Source of the DNA: Pachypanchax playfairii
Taxonomy: Eukaryota; Chordata; Actinopteri; Cyprinodontiformes; Aplocheilidae
Direction of reading: 5' to 3'
DNA: 64,000 nt
NCBI GenBank assembly: GCA_006937955.1
Contig: SSNP01000257.1
Coordinates: forward strand, 1-64,000
This document shows, in pieces, positions 11,758 through 23,085 of the stretch. The notes beneath the pieces are model-generated. The model saw only the letters and a list, made by a program, of their open reading frames with translations. It did not search any database and was not told the DNA's origin. The position numbers and the translations under genes are program-made. Within the stretch, counting starts at the first letter, position 1, and every line of letters starts with the position of its first letter.

Positions 11758-12186
11758 ATCAGGATGTAATAAAAATAGATGATGAAATACAGCAAAACAC
11801 ACTAATTTCATGATCAATAAAAGTAACTATTTTATAAAGGTACATTTTAAAAGGTAATACTTATAGCTACCAGGAACATGGACACATGCTTTCAGAAACC
11901 ACTTAGTGATCCTGGATCTGGTCTTCATCAGACACTCCGGGAGGTTTGTATTTCTGAACAAATAAAAACGAGCGTCAACATAGTTTAAAATCTCAAATCC
12001 CTTTTGTAATACGTGTTGAAATGACAATACATATGCCTTAGACAGCATTCTGTCGTTCTCCTCCAGATGGTCCGACACCAAAAATCAGATTAATCCACAG
12101 AGCACATGCTCAAGTAACGTTCTGGTCCTAGTACAATGTACTAGGACCATTCATTGAAGGTGCGCCTTATAATTCAATGCGCCTTA
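11758..12186. other. Spacer with short perfect hairpin
   Basis: No gene is recognised. The 84-codon minus-strand frame (11827-12081) has no known domain. The palindrome 12124-12148 has 12-bp arms (GGTCCTAGTACA) around one base, followed by a GCGCCTTA repeat. Confidence 0.4.
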
Positions 12187-12692
12187 AGCTGGATTCATGC
12201 TAACGCAAAGGCAAATGTGCTCCACAGCGGTGTACTGACGGAGCCAGTTTTTGTTCATCCTACTCCGACCCTGTTGCAAAGAAATTCTCCGCCAGGACAG
12301 CAGGAGGCGCGTTCCTTACTTAGAGGTCTCCAGGTGCTTTATGTGTGGTTCCAACCATGAGAGGAACAAACAATATTCAGGGACTTTACGGCCACCAGCT
12401 TCGCCACTGCTGCCCTTCAGACCTCTTTTAATGCGGACAAATTTGTCTTCAAGACACACTCAAGAAACACTCGCGCTGTTTACTAAAGGGAAGCTACGTT
12501 GTGCCAGAAATTATGTTGGATTGTTTGGCTGACCAATCACAGACGTGCGTCATCCGATGCAGCCGTCAGAAAATCAAAAGATAGAGCTTGACACCAACCA
12601 ACCATCCGAGGCAGTTGGAAAGCAAATACGACGTTGTATCATGACAGTGCGTGTCTCCGACACGTCGGAGCTACTTTAGTATGAATCCAGCT
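12187..12692. mobile_element. Harbinger-type MITE with TTA target duplication
   Basis: Terminal inverted repeat AGCTGGATTCAT(G/A)CTAA is flanked by TTA at 12184-12186 and 12693-12695. The length is 506 bp and there is no transposase. TTA duplication is typical of PIF/Harbinger; the family assignment rests on that and on the ends. Confidence 0.75.
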
Positions 12693-12695
12693 TTA

Positions 12696-13502
12696 AAGTG
12701 CGGAAAACAAGGTACTTAAAGAGGCCATTCATTAAAAATGTTTTTTCGGAGGTTTCTGTGGAATATTTTAGCTCTACAATTGTTCTTACTTTCATACTGG
12801 GTGTTAAATCAGCACAATAACTTCTCTTTCGATTTTTATGTCTCAAACTTTGCAGGTGGCGATAATACTCGAGTTCAAACAGCCTGTATTTGTTTCATCA
12901 CAACTCCTTTGCTCTGTAGCTCCTGCATTTGAGACCATGCCTAGTAGTCTGCTGGCTAAAAGCTGTTTGCATAAAGACGTATCAAACCGGAATAAACTCT
13001 GTGCGCTGTTGCCATGTGCAGTGGGGAAGGAAACAGGAAGTCTTGCTCTCATAGGCAAGTGTTTTGGCCAATCTGAGTCCACCAAATTTGCATAATAAAT
13101 ATTAATGAGTTGCCACCCAAAGCCGGGCGAAGCCAGCCGAGTCTACACTCGGATAGATTGAAAGGTATGTTAATCAGTGTTTCCTAATGTTTTTTAAACA
13201 TCAAATGTTTCATATTACAGGTTAATACTTCAGAAATAACCACTAAGTCATGAAATTTGTGTGAAATGGCCTCTTTGAGTACAAAGAGGAAAGGTAGAAC
13301 TGTCAGAACAGTCTTGCTGTTGTAGGGGGAAATGGCCTCGCATACTTGGTAAAATCTAAGAGTGAATAGGGCAGTCTGATGTACAGAATGATAAGTTGAT
13401 AAGAAAAAAAAAATAAAAGGGAGGAGCAAAATAGTAAACTGCATATCACTGAGATTCTCTTTAAAAGAAATCAGAGCTGCAGATCACTGTGGGTCTTTGA
13501 AG
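12696..13502 (+). promoter_or_regulatory. Spacer and conserved 5' flank of TAAR copy 2
   Basis: 12696-13100 contains no recognisable gene; the overlapping short frames lack domains. From about 13130 the sequence becomes homologous to the flank of copy 3 (about 23090 onward), which marks the left edge of the duplicated block. The last 215 bp match the flank of copy 1 and probably hold the promoter. Confidence 0.5.
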
Positions 13503-14781
13503 ATGGAGTTGCAGTTTGGAGCAGACCTCTGCTTTCCACATCTCTTTAACATCTCCTGCAGGAAACCTGCATCTCCTTGGAGTGAAGATGTTCTTCTTCT
13601 CATTGTGCTTTGTGGCATTTCTCTGTTGATTGTGACTCTCAACCTGCTTGTCATCATCTCAGTCTCCCACTTCAGGCATAGATAGACTTAATTCAAAAAC
13701 TTTTTATGGATCGATTAGTAAAAGCTGAATAAAACAAACTGTAATTTAACTAGTACTGGTTGAACTGTTTAAACTGAGGATACTAGCCATTTAAGATAAA
13801 TGTATGTATTTTTAAAATGTTCCCATATGAGACACCCTTACATGTAGCAGATAAAAGATTATTCAGATTGCTTTCATTGTGAATAGCTATTAGGATTGTT
13901 TCCAAACTGAAGTTGAGTAAACATTTTTTTCTTTTTCTATTTTACAAATGTCATTCTGTCTTTTTTCTAGGCAGCTACAAACCCCCACAAACATCCTCCT
14001 TCTTTCTCTGGCTGTCTCAGATTTCCTCGTGGGTCTCCTGTTGATGCCAGGTGAAATTATTCGCAGCACAGCCTGCTGGTTTCTTGGTGATCTCATGTGC
14101 TCTGTATATAATCTTTTATCTTATGTCATAACCTCTGCCTCAGTTGGAGACATGGTGCTCATATCAATCGATCGCTATGTGGCAATTTGTGACCCACTGC
14201 ATTACCCCACCAGGGTGACTGAGAAGAGAGTTAAACTGTGTGTGTGTGTCTGTTGGTTCTGTTCTGTTTTATACAGCAGTGTTATTATAAAAGGTGATTT
14301 GACTCAACCAGGCAGACATAATTCCTGTTACGGAGAATGTGTGATTGTTGTTGACTACATTATGGGAACTTTAGACCTTATTGTTACATTCATTCTTCCA
14401 GTTACAGTAATTATTGTGTTATATGTGAGAATATTTTTGGTGGCTGTGTCTCAGGCCCGTGCAATGCGCTCTCACATTACATCTGTCACCTTTCAGCTCT
14501 CACAGTCTTTTGCAGAGAAATCTGAGCTAAAAGCAGCCAGAACTCTTGGTGTTTTAGTGATAGTATTTCTCATGTGTTTTTGCCCATATTATTCTTTTTC
14601 TCTTGCAGAAGACTTGCTCAGTGGCTCATATTCCTCCTTTGTGTTATTTCTGTTTTATTTTAACTCAAGTCTGAACCCAGTTATTTATGCACTGTTCTAC
14701 CCCTGGTTTAGAAAAGCCATGAAACTCATTGTCACTTTCAAAATACTGCAGTCTGGCTCCTGTGAGGCAAACATGCAATAA
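13503..14781 (+). CDS. Trace amine-associated receptor, copy 2 (327 aa, two exons)
   Basis: Exons are 13503-13675 and 13971-14781, with a 295-bp GC-AG intron in phase 2. The protein is nearly identical to copies 1 and 3 and has the complete TAAR fold: NIS glycosylation site, D2.50, C3.25, DRY, P5.50, and NSSLNPVIYALFYPWF. The 3.32 position is Ser instead of Asp, Asp5.42 is present, and 6.48 is Phe. Differences from copy 1 cluster in TM3 (VYNLLSYVITSAS against VYKLLCYIITSTS) and in extracellular loop 3 (AEDLLSG against VGDSLSG), the ligand-facing regions. It is intact. The 3' flank lacks the Harbinger and Tc1 insertions of copy 1 but carries a different, intact Tc1 element further on. Confidence 0.95.
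13676..13970 (+). other. GC-AG intron of TAAR copy 2
   Basis: Same donor (CAG|GCATAG), acceptor and 295-bp length as copies 1 and 3. The first 60 bases differ from copy 1 but match copy 3. Confidence 0.85.
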
Positions 14782-16178
14782 AAAATAATAAAAATTAATT
14801 CCATCTAATTCTAAATCAAACTTGTATGTATGGAAATCATCAAAAAATTACAGTATACACATGCATATAACCTGTAACTGTTGCTGAAGTTTCAAGAAAC
14901 ACAGATTTTTTCGCTGCAGTAGCTTAGTAGTTGCTTACTAGCTCTAAGGAGTTGCTAACCCTTTTTAATGTTTTAAATGAGCTGATTTAGACTTGGGACT
15001 GCAAAAACATATTTTGAACTATATTAACTCTGTAATTTGATGTCCCAAACAAACACACATTGCACTATGGTCAGGGAGGGTGGAGCATAATCACTAATTG
15101 ATGTCAGAGCAGAATAATGTCTGTTGTTCTCGTTCATGGCAAAAGCATCAGTGATCTTCTGCTCATCAAGCACCAGACAGGTTTGGAATAGCTCTGCCAG
15201 CAACACAAATCTCACTGCAGCACAACTACAATGAGATCAAATCAAGTGACCTGATTGTCTCCTCTGGACCAGTGAGGGTTAGCATCAGCTAGGGTTGACA
15301 ACTTTCTCTCAGCCAAATAAAGGACATTTTTAGCATTTGGAAATATGCTAATACAAAAAACTAAAGAAGCCCTCTGAGAGCACAGACCTCCACCAGTGAA
15401 CTGGATCACCACCAAAATCAAATCAATTGGTCCTTGTACCATTTCCAACCTATCCTGAAAATGTCATCAAAATCCATCCAGACGTTTTTGAGTTATCTTG
15501 TTAACAAACAAACAAACTCTGGTAAAACACAACCTCCTCTGCTGCCCCTGGTAGAGGTAAAAATAACTGAACAGATTTTTATCTAAACATGCAGCTCACA
15601 TGGACACATGGATACACTACTGGTGAGATAGTTACAAATATTCACAATTATTTATACATTTAAACACTTAAAAACTTGTTTCCTCACACATGAATAAACC
15701 TCAAAATAAATTATCAGTTGGACATTAATAGCAGTTAACCAGCAGATTGCAAAAAGAGGCATTAGATATCATGACTCACCATGTATAACTTTTCCATAGA
15801 GACTTTTTTCGCTCCTGACTGATCAGGTCTCACCTTCATGGCCAATAGTGAATTCTCGGCAGCATGAACTGCAGAAAGCTTTAGTCATGTAACCAGTAAC
15901 AGTTTTTACCTTATTTTCCCACTGTTTATTGTAGCTACACAGTCTTTTCTTTTTCCCAGGTTCATCCAAATTTCCAATAAAGCTCCTAAATTCACTCCTT
16001 AAACCGACTTCAGAAAAAGTTTTGATTGAATGTACTTTAACTGGTGCATGAAATCTGTCCTCTATCAAGTCTTACTGCCACCTTGTGTTAGGAGTGTAAC
16101 AGCAGTGGAAACATTCAGAAACACATCAAGCAGCACTCAAGAGACTTCCGACATGGGACAAGCAAAATAAGATAAATA
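14782..16178. other. Spacer with a LINE-like repeat fragment
   Basis: No gene is supported. At about 15365-15560 the sequence (AGAGCACAGACCTCCACCAG, then TTTTTGAGTTATCTTGTTAA followed by CAAACAAACAAAC) resembles a widespread fish interspersed-repeat 3' region, probably LINE-derived. The remainder holds only short frames without domains. Confidence 0.45.
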
Positions 16179-17780
16179 CAGTGGGGCAAAAAAGTATTTA
16201 GTCAGCCACCAATTGTGTAAGTTCTCCCACTTAAAAAGATCAGAGAGGCCTGTAATTTTCATCATAGGTATACCTCAACTATGAGAGACAAAATGAGAAA
16301 AAAAAATCCAGAAAATCACATTGTCTGATTTTTAAAGAATTTATTTGCAAATTATGGTGGAAAATAAATATTTGGTCAATAACAAAAGTTAATCTCAATA
16401 CTTTGTTATATAGCCTTTGTTGGCAATGACAGAGGTCAAACGTTTTCTGTAAGTCTTCACAAGGTTTTCACACACTGTTGCTGGTATTTTGGCCCATTCC
16501 TCCATGCAGATCTCCTCTAGAGCAGTGATGTTTTGGGGCTGACGCTGGGCAACACGGACTTTCAACTCCCTCCAGAGATTTTCTATGGGGTTGAGATCTT
16601 GAGACTGGCTAGGCCACTCCAGGACCTTGAAATGCTTCTTACGAAGCCACTCCTTCGTTGCCCGGGCGGTGTGTTTGGGATCATTGTCATGCTGAAAGAC
16701 CCAGCCACGTCTCATTTTCAATGCCCTTGCTGATGGAAGGAGGTTTTCACTCAAAATCTTACGATACATGGCCCCATTCATTCTTTCCTTTACACGGATC
16801 AGTCGTCCTGGTCCCCTTGCAGAAAAACAGCCCCAAAGCATGATGTTTCCACCCCCATGCTTTACAGTAGGTATGGTGTTCTTTGGATCCAACTCAGCAT
16901 TCTTTCCCCTCCAAACACGACAAGTTGAGTTTCTACCAAAAAGTTCTATTTTGGTTTCATCTGACCATATGATGTTCTCCCAATCCTCTTCTGGATCATT
17001 CAAATGCTCTCTAGCAAACCGCAGACGGGCCTGGACGTGTCCTGGCTTCAGCAGGGGGACACGTCTGGCACTGCAGGATTTGAGTCCCTGGCGGCGTAGT
17101 GTGTTACTGATGGTAGCCTTTGTTACTTTGGTCCCAGCTCTCTGCAGGTCATTCACTAGGTCCCTCCGTGTGGTTCTGGGATTTTTGCTCACCATTCTTG
17201 TGATCATTTTGACCCCACGGGGTGAGATCTTGCGTGGAGCCCCAAATCGAGGGAGATTATCAGTGGTCTTGTATGTCTTCCATTTTCTAATAATTGCTCC
17301 CACAGTTGATTTCTTCACACCAAGCTGCTTACCTATTGCAGATTCAGTCTTCCCAGCCTGGTGAAGGTCTACAATTTTGTTTCTGGTGTCCTTTGACAGC
17401 TCTTTGGTCTTGGCCATAGTGGAGTTTGGAGCGTGACTGTTTGAGGTTGTGGACAGGTGTCTTTTATACTGATAACGAGTTCACACAGGTGCCATTAATA
17501 CAGGTAACGAGTGGAGGACCGAGGAGCCTCTTAAAGAAGTTACAGGTCTGTGAAAGCCAGAAATCTTACTTGTTTGTAGGTGACCAAATACTTATTTTCC
17601 ACCATAATTTGCAAATAAATTCTTTAAAAATCAGACAATGTGATTTTCTGGATTTTTTTTCCTCATTTTGTCTCTCATAGTTGAGGTATACCTATGATGA
17701 AAATTACAGGCCTCTCTGATCTTTTTAAGTGGGAGAACTTACACAATTGGTGGCTGACTAAATACTTTTTTGCCCCACTG
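16179..17780 (-). mobile_element. Intact Tc1-like transposon with long inverted repeats
   Basis: A 1602-bp element is flanked by TA (16177-16178 and 17781-17782). Its inverted repeats start CAGTGGGGCAAAAAAGTATT and stay nearly identical for about 190 bp each. The single transposase gene inside is unbroken. High arm identity and an intact frame indicate recent transposition. Confidence 0.95.
16395..17417 (-). CDS. Tc1/mariner transposase, full length (340 aa)
   Basis: Cut-and-paste DNA transposase that binds the element's inverted repeats and inserts at TA. From the N-terminus it has a bipartite paired-like DNA-binding region (KELSKDTRNKIVDLHQAGK, then a second helix-turn-helix near KVTKATISNTLRRQGL). 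A GRPR-like linker (PRFGAPRKISPRG) lies between the two helix-turn-helix units. The DD34E catalytic core follows: IIWSDETKIELFG, FQHDNDPKH and DLNPIENLWREL, with exactly 34 residues between the second Asp and the Glu. There is no stop or frameshift from ATG 17417 to TAA, and the length is normal for the family. It may encode an active enzyme; expression cannot be judged from sequence. Confidence 0.95.
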   Translation of the reverse strand: MAKTKELSKDTRNKIVDLHQAGKTESAIGKQLGVKKSTVGAIIRKWKTYKTTDNLPRFGAPRKISPRGVKMITRMVSKNPRTTRRDLVNDLQRAGTKVTKATISNTLRRQGLKSCSARRVPLLKPGHVQARLRFAREHLNDPEEDWENIIWSDETKIELFGRNSTCRVWRGKNAELDPKNTIPTVKHGGGNIMLWGCFSARGPGRLIRVKERMNGAMYRKILSENLLPSARALKMRRGWVFQHDNDPKHTARATKEWLRKKHFKVLEWPSQSQDLNPIENLWRELKVRVAQRQPQNITALEEICMEEWAKIPATVCENLVKTYRKRLTSVIANKGYITKY

Positions 17781-17782
17781 TA

Positions 17783-18424
17783 TATGGGTTATCCTGGCTA
17801 ATATGGGGCAGTTGTTGGCAACCCTAGATTAATTAATTAATTTATATAATAATTGTTACAGCATTGTTGGGGTTGCTAAGCAGTTGTTTTGCCAAATCTT
17901 GGGGTTGCTACAGCAAAGTTTTGGTTTTGCAGATCCAGTTTATGGATATGAATGCTAGTTTTTGCTCTTTGTGAGATGAGCAGCAGAGATAAATGTGAGG
18001 GTTGCACTCATGTAAAACTTGCCAAATCTTAAACAGTCGAGATAAACTTCTGTTTTAAGTGAATAAATGTGTGATAAGGCACATTTTCTGGAAGTCTCTG
18101 AGTTTTATTTTTACATGTGTTTGACACATTTTAGTCCATAGGTACATTCATTAAAGATGTTCTCTATTTACTCTTCTCTTAAGGGAATATTTGGTCTTTC
18201 AACATATTTTAGTTTTTATCACTGTTATCAAGGTCCTTATCCCACCTTTACGTGTTCCATGTGACAGATATTCAGTTATTCCCCTGTCTCCTTTTGTGAT
18301 TTTGATACATGTAAAAATTACAGATTTTTTGGAGAAGAGGCTTTCAGAATTGCAATCTTAGCTCTGTGCAGTTGAAACATCATTAGGTAGTCATACCATA
18401 AAGACCTTTTGTTTTTGTTTTACA
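17783..18424. repeat. Duplicated downstream flank of the TAAR block (copy 2 side)
   Basis: Positions 17949-18424 match 27512-27980 closely, for example GAGATGAGCAGCAGAGATA and AATCTTAAACAGTCGAGAT. This shows that the duplicated TAAR unit extends more than 3 kb past the gene. No coding function is seen. Confidence 0.75.
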
Positions 18425-21165
18425 TTTCAAGCCTATTACAAGATAAGATGATTGTTTCAACACCAGCACACAAAGCAGTCCACCAGTTCTCTGTACTCAG
18501 TCACTTGTCCATCTCTGAGGAGGGCCAACTCAGCGATGTGGTAGTCATTAGCAGTTGGAGACTTATTATCGGCCGCCCCATTGAGCAGTCTGGCAGTAGC
18601 TTCCAGGAACTCTTGGACTTTTGTAAACTGCTGAATGTCAGGTAGAGAGTGATCAGATGAACTAGCTACCAGTCCACAGAACACTGTGCTCCTCAACTCC
18701 TGAGTTATCTTAGTAATGTGATCAGCTGGTGCATCAGGCCACTGGTCAGATAACTGAAGGAGAAAGGAGGGGTCTTGTGTCCAAGGACTGTTCCCCATGA
18801 GTTGGGCTAGTGTTTTCCCTCTGGTGATATCATCTGCCGGGTTAGTTGCTGAGTCAACATAGCACCAGGCTTTGATGTCTGATAACTCCTGTATCTCTGC
18901 AACCCTCGCGCCCACAAACACCTTTTATCTGCAGGAATCAGACTGCAGCCAGTGGAGTACAGTGGTGGAATCGGTCTTGGATCCTGATGGTGAGCTCCTT
19001 CAGCAAAACCAAAGCTAACTGTGCCCCAGTTAATGCACCACACAGCTCCAGTCGAGGTATCGATAGTTGCTTCTTTGGAGCACCTCTGGAGATGGCAGCT
19101 AGAAATGCCACTTGAACTTGTCCACCCCCACTGTCACTTTGCAGATAAGCCATTGATCCATAAGTGAATTAAGATGCATTACAAAATATGTGGATGCTCC
19201 GAATGGTGCCACTACAGTCTGTGTTACGATCAGTATCTGGGTAAAGTGATCTGGGACAACTGAGTAAGCTCTTCTACCCATGACTTCCAAGCTACGAGCA
19301 GATATTTAGACTGATTAGGGTCATCCCAGTCTCTCTTCTTTCTCAAAGACGCTGCCCAATGATCTTAGCTCTGGTCGTATATGGAACTATATATCCCAGA
19401 GGATTGTATTATTGGGCAAAGAGGTGATAGATGTTGCGCATTGTTGGTTCAGGGCATTGAATGTTGTGTTGTTTATAGCAGAATGTATCAGACTTACACT
19501 ACCACAACAGTCCAAGAATACGTTCTTTAGGGTCGACCTTTTGTTGGGTGAACCAGAGTATGCTGTTCTCTGATCTTGATATTTTGGACAGATGTTCAAT
19601 AATCGCTGGAATGTTGCTAGCCCATTCTCTGAGCTCAAATCCACTATCCAGAAGTAAAGTCTGCAGTCAGCTCACCAGCTGCATGGCCTGCTTGTCTGAC
19701 TGTAGACTCTGAAGACAGTTATCGACATAGAAACAGCGTTCAACAGAAAGGCAAGCATCCTCTTCTGGTGCAGTGTGTCTCTGAACATGAGTTTGGAGTG
19801 CAAATGTAGCACAACATGGACTACATGTTGTGCCAAAGGGGAGTACTTGCCACTCATAGATGGTAGGTTCTTGGTCCACTTTAACATCTCACCACAGGAA
19901 ACAAAGGAAAGTTGTATCCTCCTCCAGCAAACGGACTTGATGAAACATCCCTTTCACGACGCTGCTGATTGCTTCTGGGTGTTCTCGAAACCTGAGGAGG
20001 ACTCAAAGCAGGCTGGCTCCAAGTGTGGGCCCAGGAAGGAGGTGGTCATTGAGGCTCTGCCCATTAAAGATGAAGGAGCAGTTAAAAACTATGCAATATT
20101 TCCCATTATGTTGAACAAGGTGGTGTGGAATGAACCAGGAACCTTTACTCTGCTCTGCATCGAATTGGGATATGGCTTTGATGTAACCAACATCAATGAG
20201 CTTGTGGATTTCTTTAGAGTAAATGGCAGCTTTCTCTGGGTCTTTAACTAACCATTTCTCTGTCCCACGAAGCTGGGGCAAGACTGCTTCCAACATATCC
20301 AGCTGCCACAGCTTCTCCACATGACTCAAAAGCTCAGATTCTGCAGGATCACTCTTGGTAAAGAGGCACTGCTTTGTGGATACCTGATGATGTAGGGGCT
20401 TGTGGGACCCTGCAAAGTCCCTCCTAGCCTAGTGTGAACTGCTGCAGCTTCACCTGGTGGACCAAGACATACTGGTTCCACTGGCATAACAAGATGGGGG
20501 TTATCAGACCCAATCAGAAGTAATGGTTGGGAACCTTTAATGGTTGGCAGTGGAATGCCACTGAGATGGCTATACTTCTCCTGCAGAACCTCAACCGGGT
20601 ATGTATGGCAGGCTAGGTTTAGCTCTTTAGCCATGAAAGCCTTATTAATTCGGTGTGGCTTACCAGGTTGTGACAAAGGAGCCACGAAGAACGAGACAGT
20701 GGCACCATGGATGCTGCAGGTTTCTTGCCGGACTGTGCGGAGTGTGAGAACTTCAGGACTCCTTGGTGGCAGCATCATGTAGGAGTATTGTACGTTCTGA
20801 CCCATCATTCAATATGGCATAGGTCTCCAGTACCTTTGGACCGCTTTGGATGATGACGGGACACAACTTTAGTAGCACTTGGTTCCTTCTGGCTGGCCGA
20901 TCAAGATACAGCATCTCTGAAACAGAACTCACAAGGCATGTGTTTGGTTCAGGAGTTTGAGGCTCACCAGTTGCCATGGTATTTTGGCTGGTATTAACAT
21001 CGTGCAGGACTTCCAAAGGCTTCCTTTCACACTGTTTGCACTTGGCCTTAAGGTTACACCTGGAGGCCTCTGGTGGAGGCACCGCTCTTCTGACCACCAC
21101 TGACTTGGACTTGTACCTTGTACTCAAGCCAATCAGCCAGATCAAGCAAAGTTGGTACTGGGGTA
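18425..21165 (-). mobile_element. BEL/Pao retrotransposon remnant fused to a Rex1-like fragment
   Basis: In minus-strand order it carries a zinc-knuckle-like remnant (CKQCERK), an aspartyl protease region (AILNDGSERT, 20753-21145), a reverse transcriptase N-part (20003-20329: EKWLVKDPEKAAIYSKEIHK), an RT core (19667-19879: YEWQVLPFGTTCSPCCATFA, FYVDNCLQSLQS), RNase H (KKQLSIPRLELCGALTGAQL) and a connection region (VAEIQELSDIKAWCYVDS, NPADDITRGK). It is broken into many frames, and no integrase or clear LTRs remain. The last part (18425-18525) reads as Rex1-like RT (TEYRELVDCFVCWC) and matches 28700-28770, so the left end is a junction with an older LINE. Confidence 0.85.
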
Positions 21166-21249
21166 TAAATGGAAATTCACAAATGTATGAAAGTTTGCTC
21201 TTAGGTCATGTGGTAACTTAGCTAAGAGACATATGATCCACATCTTAGT

Positions 21250-21665
21250 TCTGTCCATCCTTGTGTTAATGATCCTTTATGGATTTCGAGTAGCAGCATC
21301 GCCTGGTCCCCCGAAGCCTGACAACAGCCTTGCCTTTTGGCCATCAGAAACCCATCGTCCTAGAATCACCGCCCTGAGCCGAGTTGAAAGGATTGAGGAC
21401 TCTTTTATTATTTTCTAACCAAAGAGATTCTCAAAATAACCCTTCAGCATATGGACACGGAGGACATGAGAAAGCACGCCAACTGGAAAGAGGTGGACGT
21501 GGTGGATCCCTGTGCTTTTTGACTGCTCCTCCTTGCTGGGGTGCACACCTCCCAGGGCAAAGCTACCAGCAGTCTCTGGAGGGAGGAGATGGGAAGGCCA
21601 AGTTTCAGAGACACAAAGCCAGAGATGTCATCTCTGCGAAGGCAAGAGGAGCGTTTATCCATGCT
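21250..21665 (+). pseudogene. piggyBac-like transposase fragment
   Basis: Read on the plus strand from about 21417, the translation KEILKITLQHMDTEDMRKH, NWKEVDVVDPCAF, a stop, then LLLLAGVHTSQGKATSSLW and REEMGRPSFRD follows the N-terminal half of piggyBac/PGBD transposases (LFxxEIL..TN.EGRRK.W..LDVxELKAF.GLLxLAGV). It contains a TGA stop at 21519-21521 and ends at a TAA after MLLR. The catalytic Asp region is missing. It is dead. Confidence 0.65.
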
Positions 21666-21879
21666 GCTGCGCTAATTGCTAGCTGTGTGCAAAGAGCACA
21701 CAACAGTTGTATGTTCTGCCTGCAGCCAATATTATACCCCACACTCCCCTCCCACACACACACCTACACACACATCTACAAACACATACACAAACACACA
21801 CTACTTGTTCTTTGTTCAATGCTCTGGAATAAACAGTTTAAATTGGCTATTTTGTAAGAGTGTTTTGTAAAGGTAAAGT
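21666..21879. repeat. (CA)n-rich microsatellite and spacer
   Basis: At 21747-21802 there is an imperfect CA/ACAT-rich tract. No gene is seen. Confidence 0.6.
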
Positions 21880-23085
21880 TAGATTTTTTATGAAAATATG
21901 ACATTACACAAAGAGTATAAAGTAAAAAAAAATGATGAACATTTGTGACACTCCAAGAGTCCAATCCACCCCAGAAAAAAGTTCTGTAGATATTGTACAT
22001 GGATAATTATTCAATTATTGCTGCTTTTTTGGTTATGAAGAGGCTGAACAGATGGAGAAGGAGGACTGATTCTGTCATGGAGACTGAACTGGAGTCTCTT
22101 GAGTTGATTGTCCAAAGGAGGATAAAGAACATGATGGAAAACCCTCATCATCCTCTTCAGAACACAGTAACTCAACAACAGAGTGTCTTCAGTCAGAAGA
22201 TTCTTCATAATCCACTGCAGCACAGACCGCTACAGGAGATCCTTCCTGTCCACACCTAGAACCCTCTACAGGAGATCCTTCCTGTCAACACCTAGAACCC
22301 TCTAGAGGAGATCCTTCCTGTCCACACCTAGAACCCTCTACAGGAGATCCTTCCTGTCCACACCTAGAACCCTCTAGAGGAGATCCTTCCTGTCCACAGC
22401 TAGAACTCTCTATGGCTCCCTGAAAAAGAACTGAGCTATAACAACACTTGAATTTCCCTTCAGGGATTAATAAAGTATTTTTGATTTGATTTTTGATTGA
22501 TTTTTTTCTATTTTTTGCATTCCAGATTTTAATGACAAAACCTGGCATTAAAGGGGTTAAATCTCAAAAACACACAAATATTTTATTATATTTTGAAAGG
22601 ACTGAAGCTAAGGATGAAATTCATATAAAAATAAAACAGAACTTTTGAATGATTATATAATTTTATTAACACTTAAGTCTCTAGTGCACATTTTTGTGCT
22701 AAAGGGTGAAAGGTGTGATTTTTTTTAGAAAATCTGACATTACACGAAAAATAAAAAAGGGGAAAAAATGTATGCACATTTGTGACACTTCAAGAGTCTT
22801 ACAATCCACCCCTAAAAAAAAGTTCTGCAGATATATTTTAGAAAGATTTAAATTTTTCTGTTTTTTTATGTTTTTACAGCCCAGGTTTTAATGACAAAAC
22901 CTAGCATTATAGGGGTTAAATCTCAGAAATAAACAATTATTTTATTATATTTTGAGAGGACTGAAGCTAAGGATAAAATTTATGTTAAAAAAACGGAACT
23001 TTTGAAAGATTATATAATTTTATCAACACTTAAATCTCTTGTGCACATTTTTGTGCAGGAGTATGAAAGGTGTTATTGGAGACGA
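21880..23085. repeat. Tandem duplication of a ~350-bp unit, split by a LINE
   Basis: Unit 1 (21880-22000 plus 22515-22735) and unit 2 (22736-23085) share TGACATTACAC, ACATTTGTGACACT, AGAGTC, AATCCACCCC, TTTTAATGACAAAACCT and GTGCACATTTTTGTGC. The interruption in unit 1 is the Rex1-like 3' end. Unit 2 is therefore its empty site. Confidence 0.8.
22040..22480 (+). mobile_element. Rex1-like LINE 3' end with expanded 36-bp repeat
   Basis: The plus-strand frame shows ELESLELIVQRRIKNMMENP, then HHPLQNTVTQQQSVFSQKIL and LQHRPLQEILPVHT, the C-terminal coding end of a Rex1/CR1-like LINE. It is followed by about five tandem 36-bp copies (GAGATCCTTCCTGTCCACAC) and the tail GGATTAATAAAGTATTTTTG. It is 5'-truncated. 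Confidence 0.75.
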
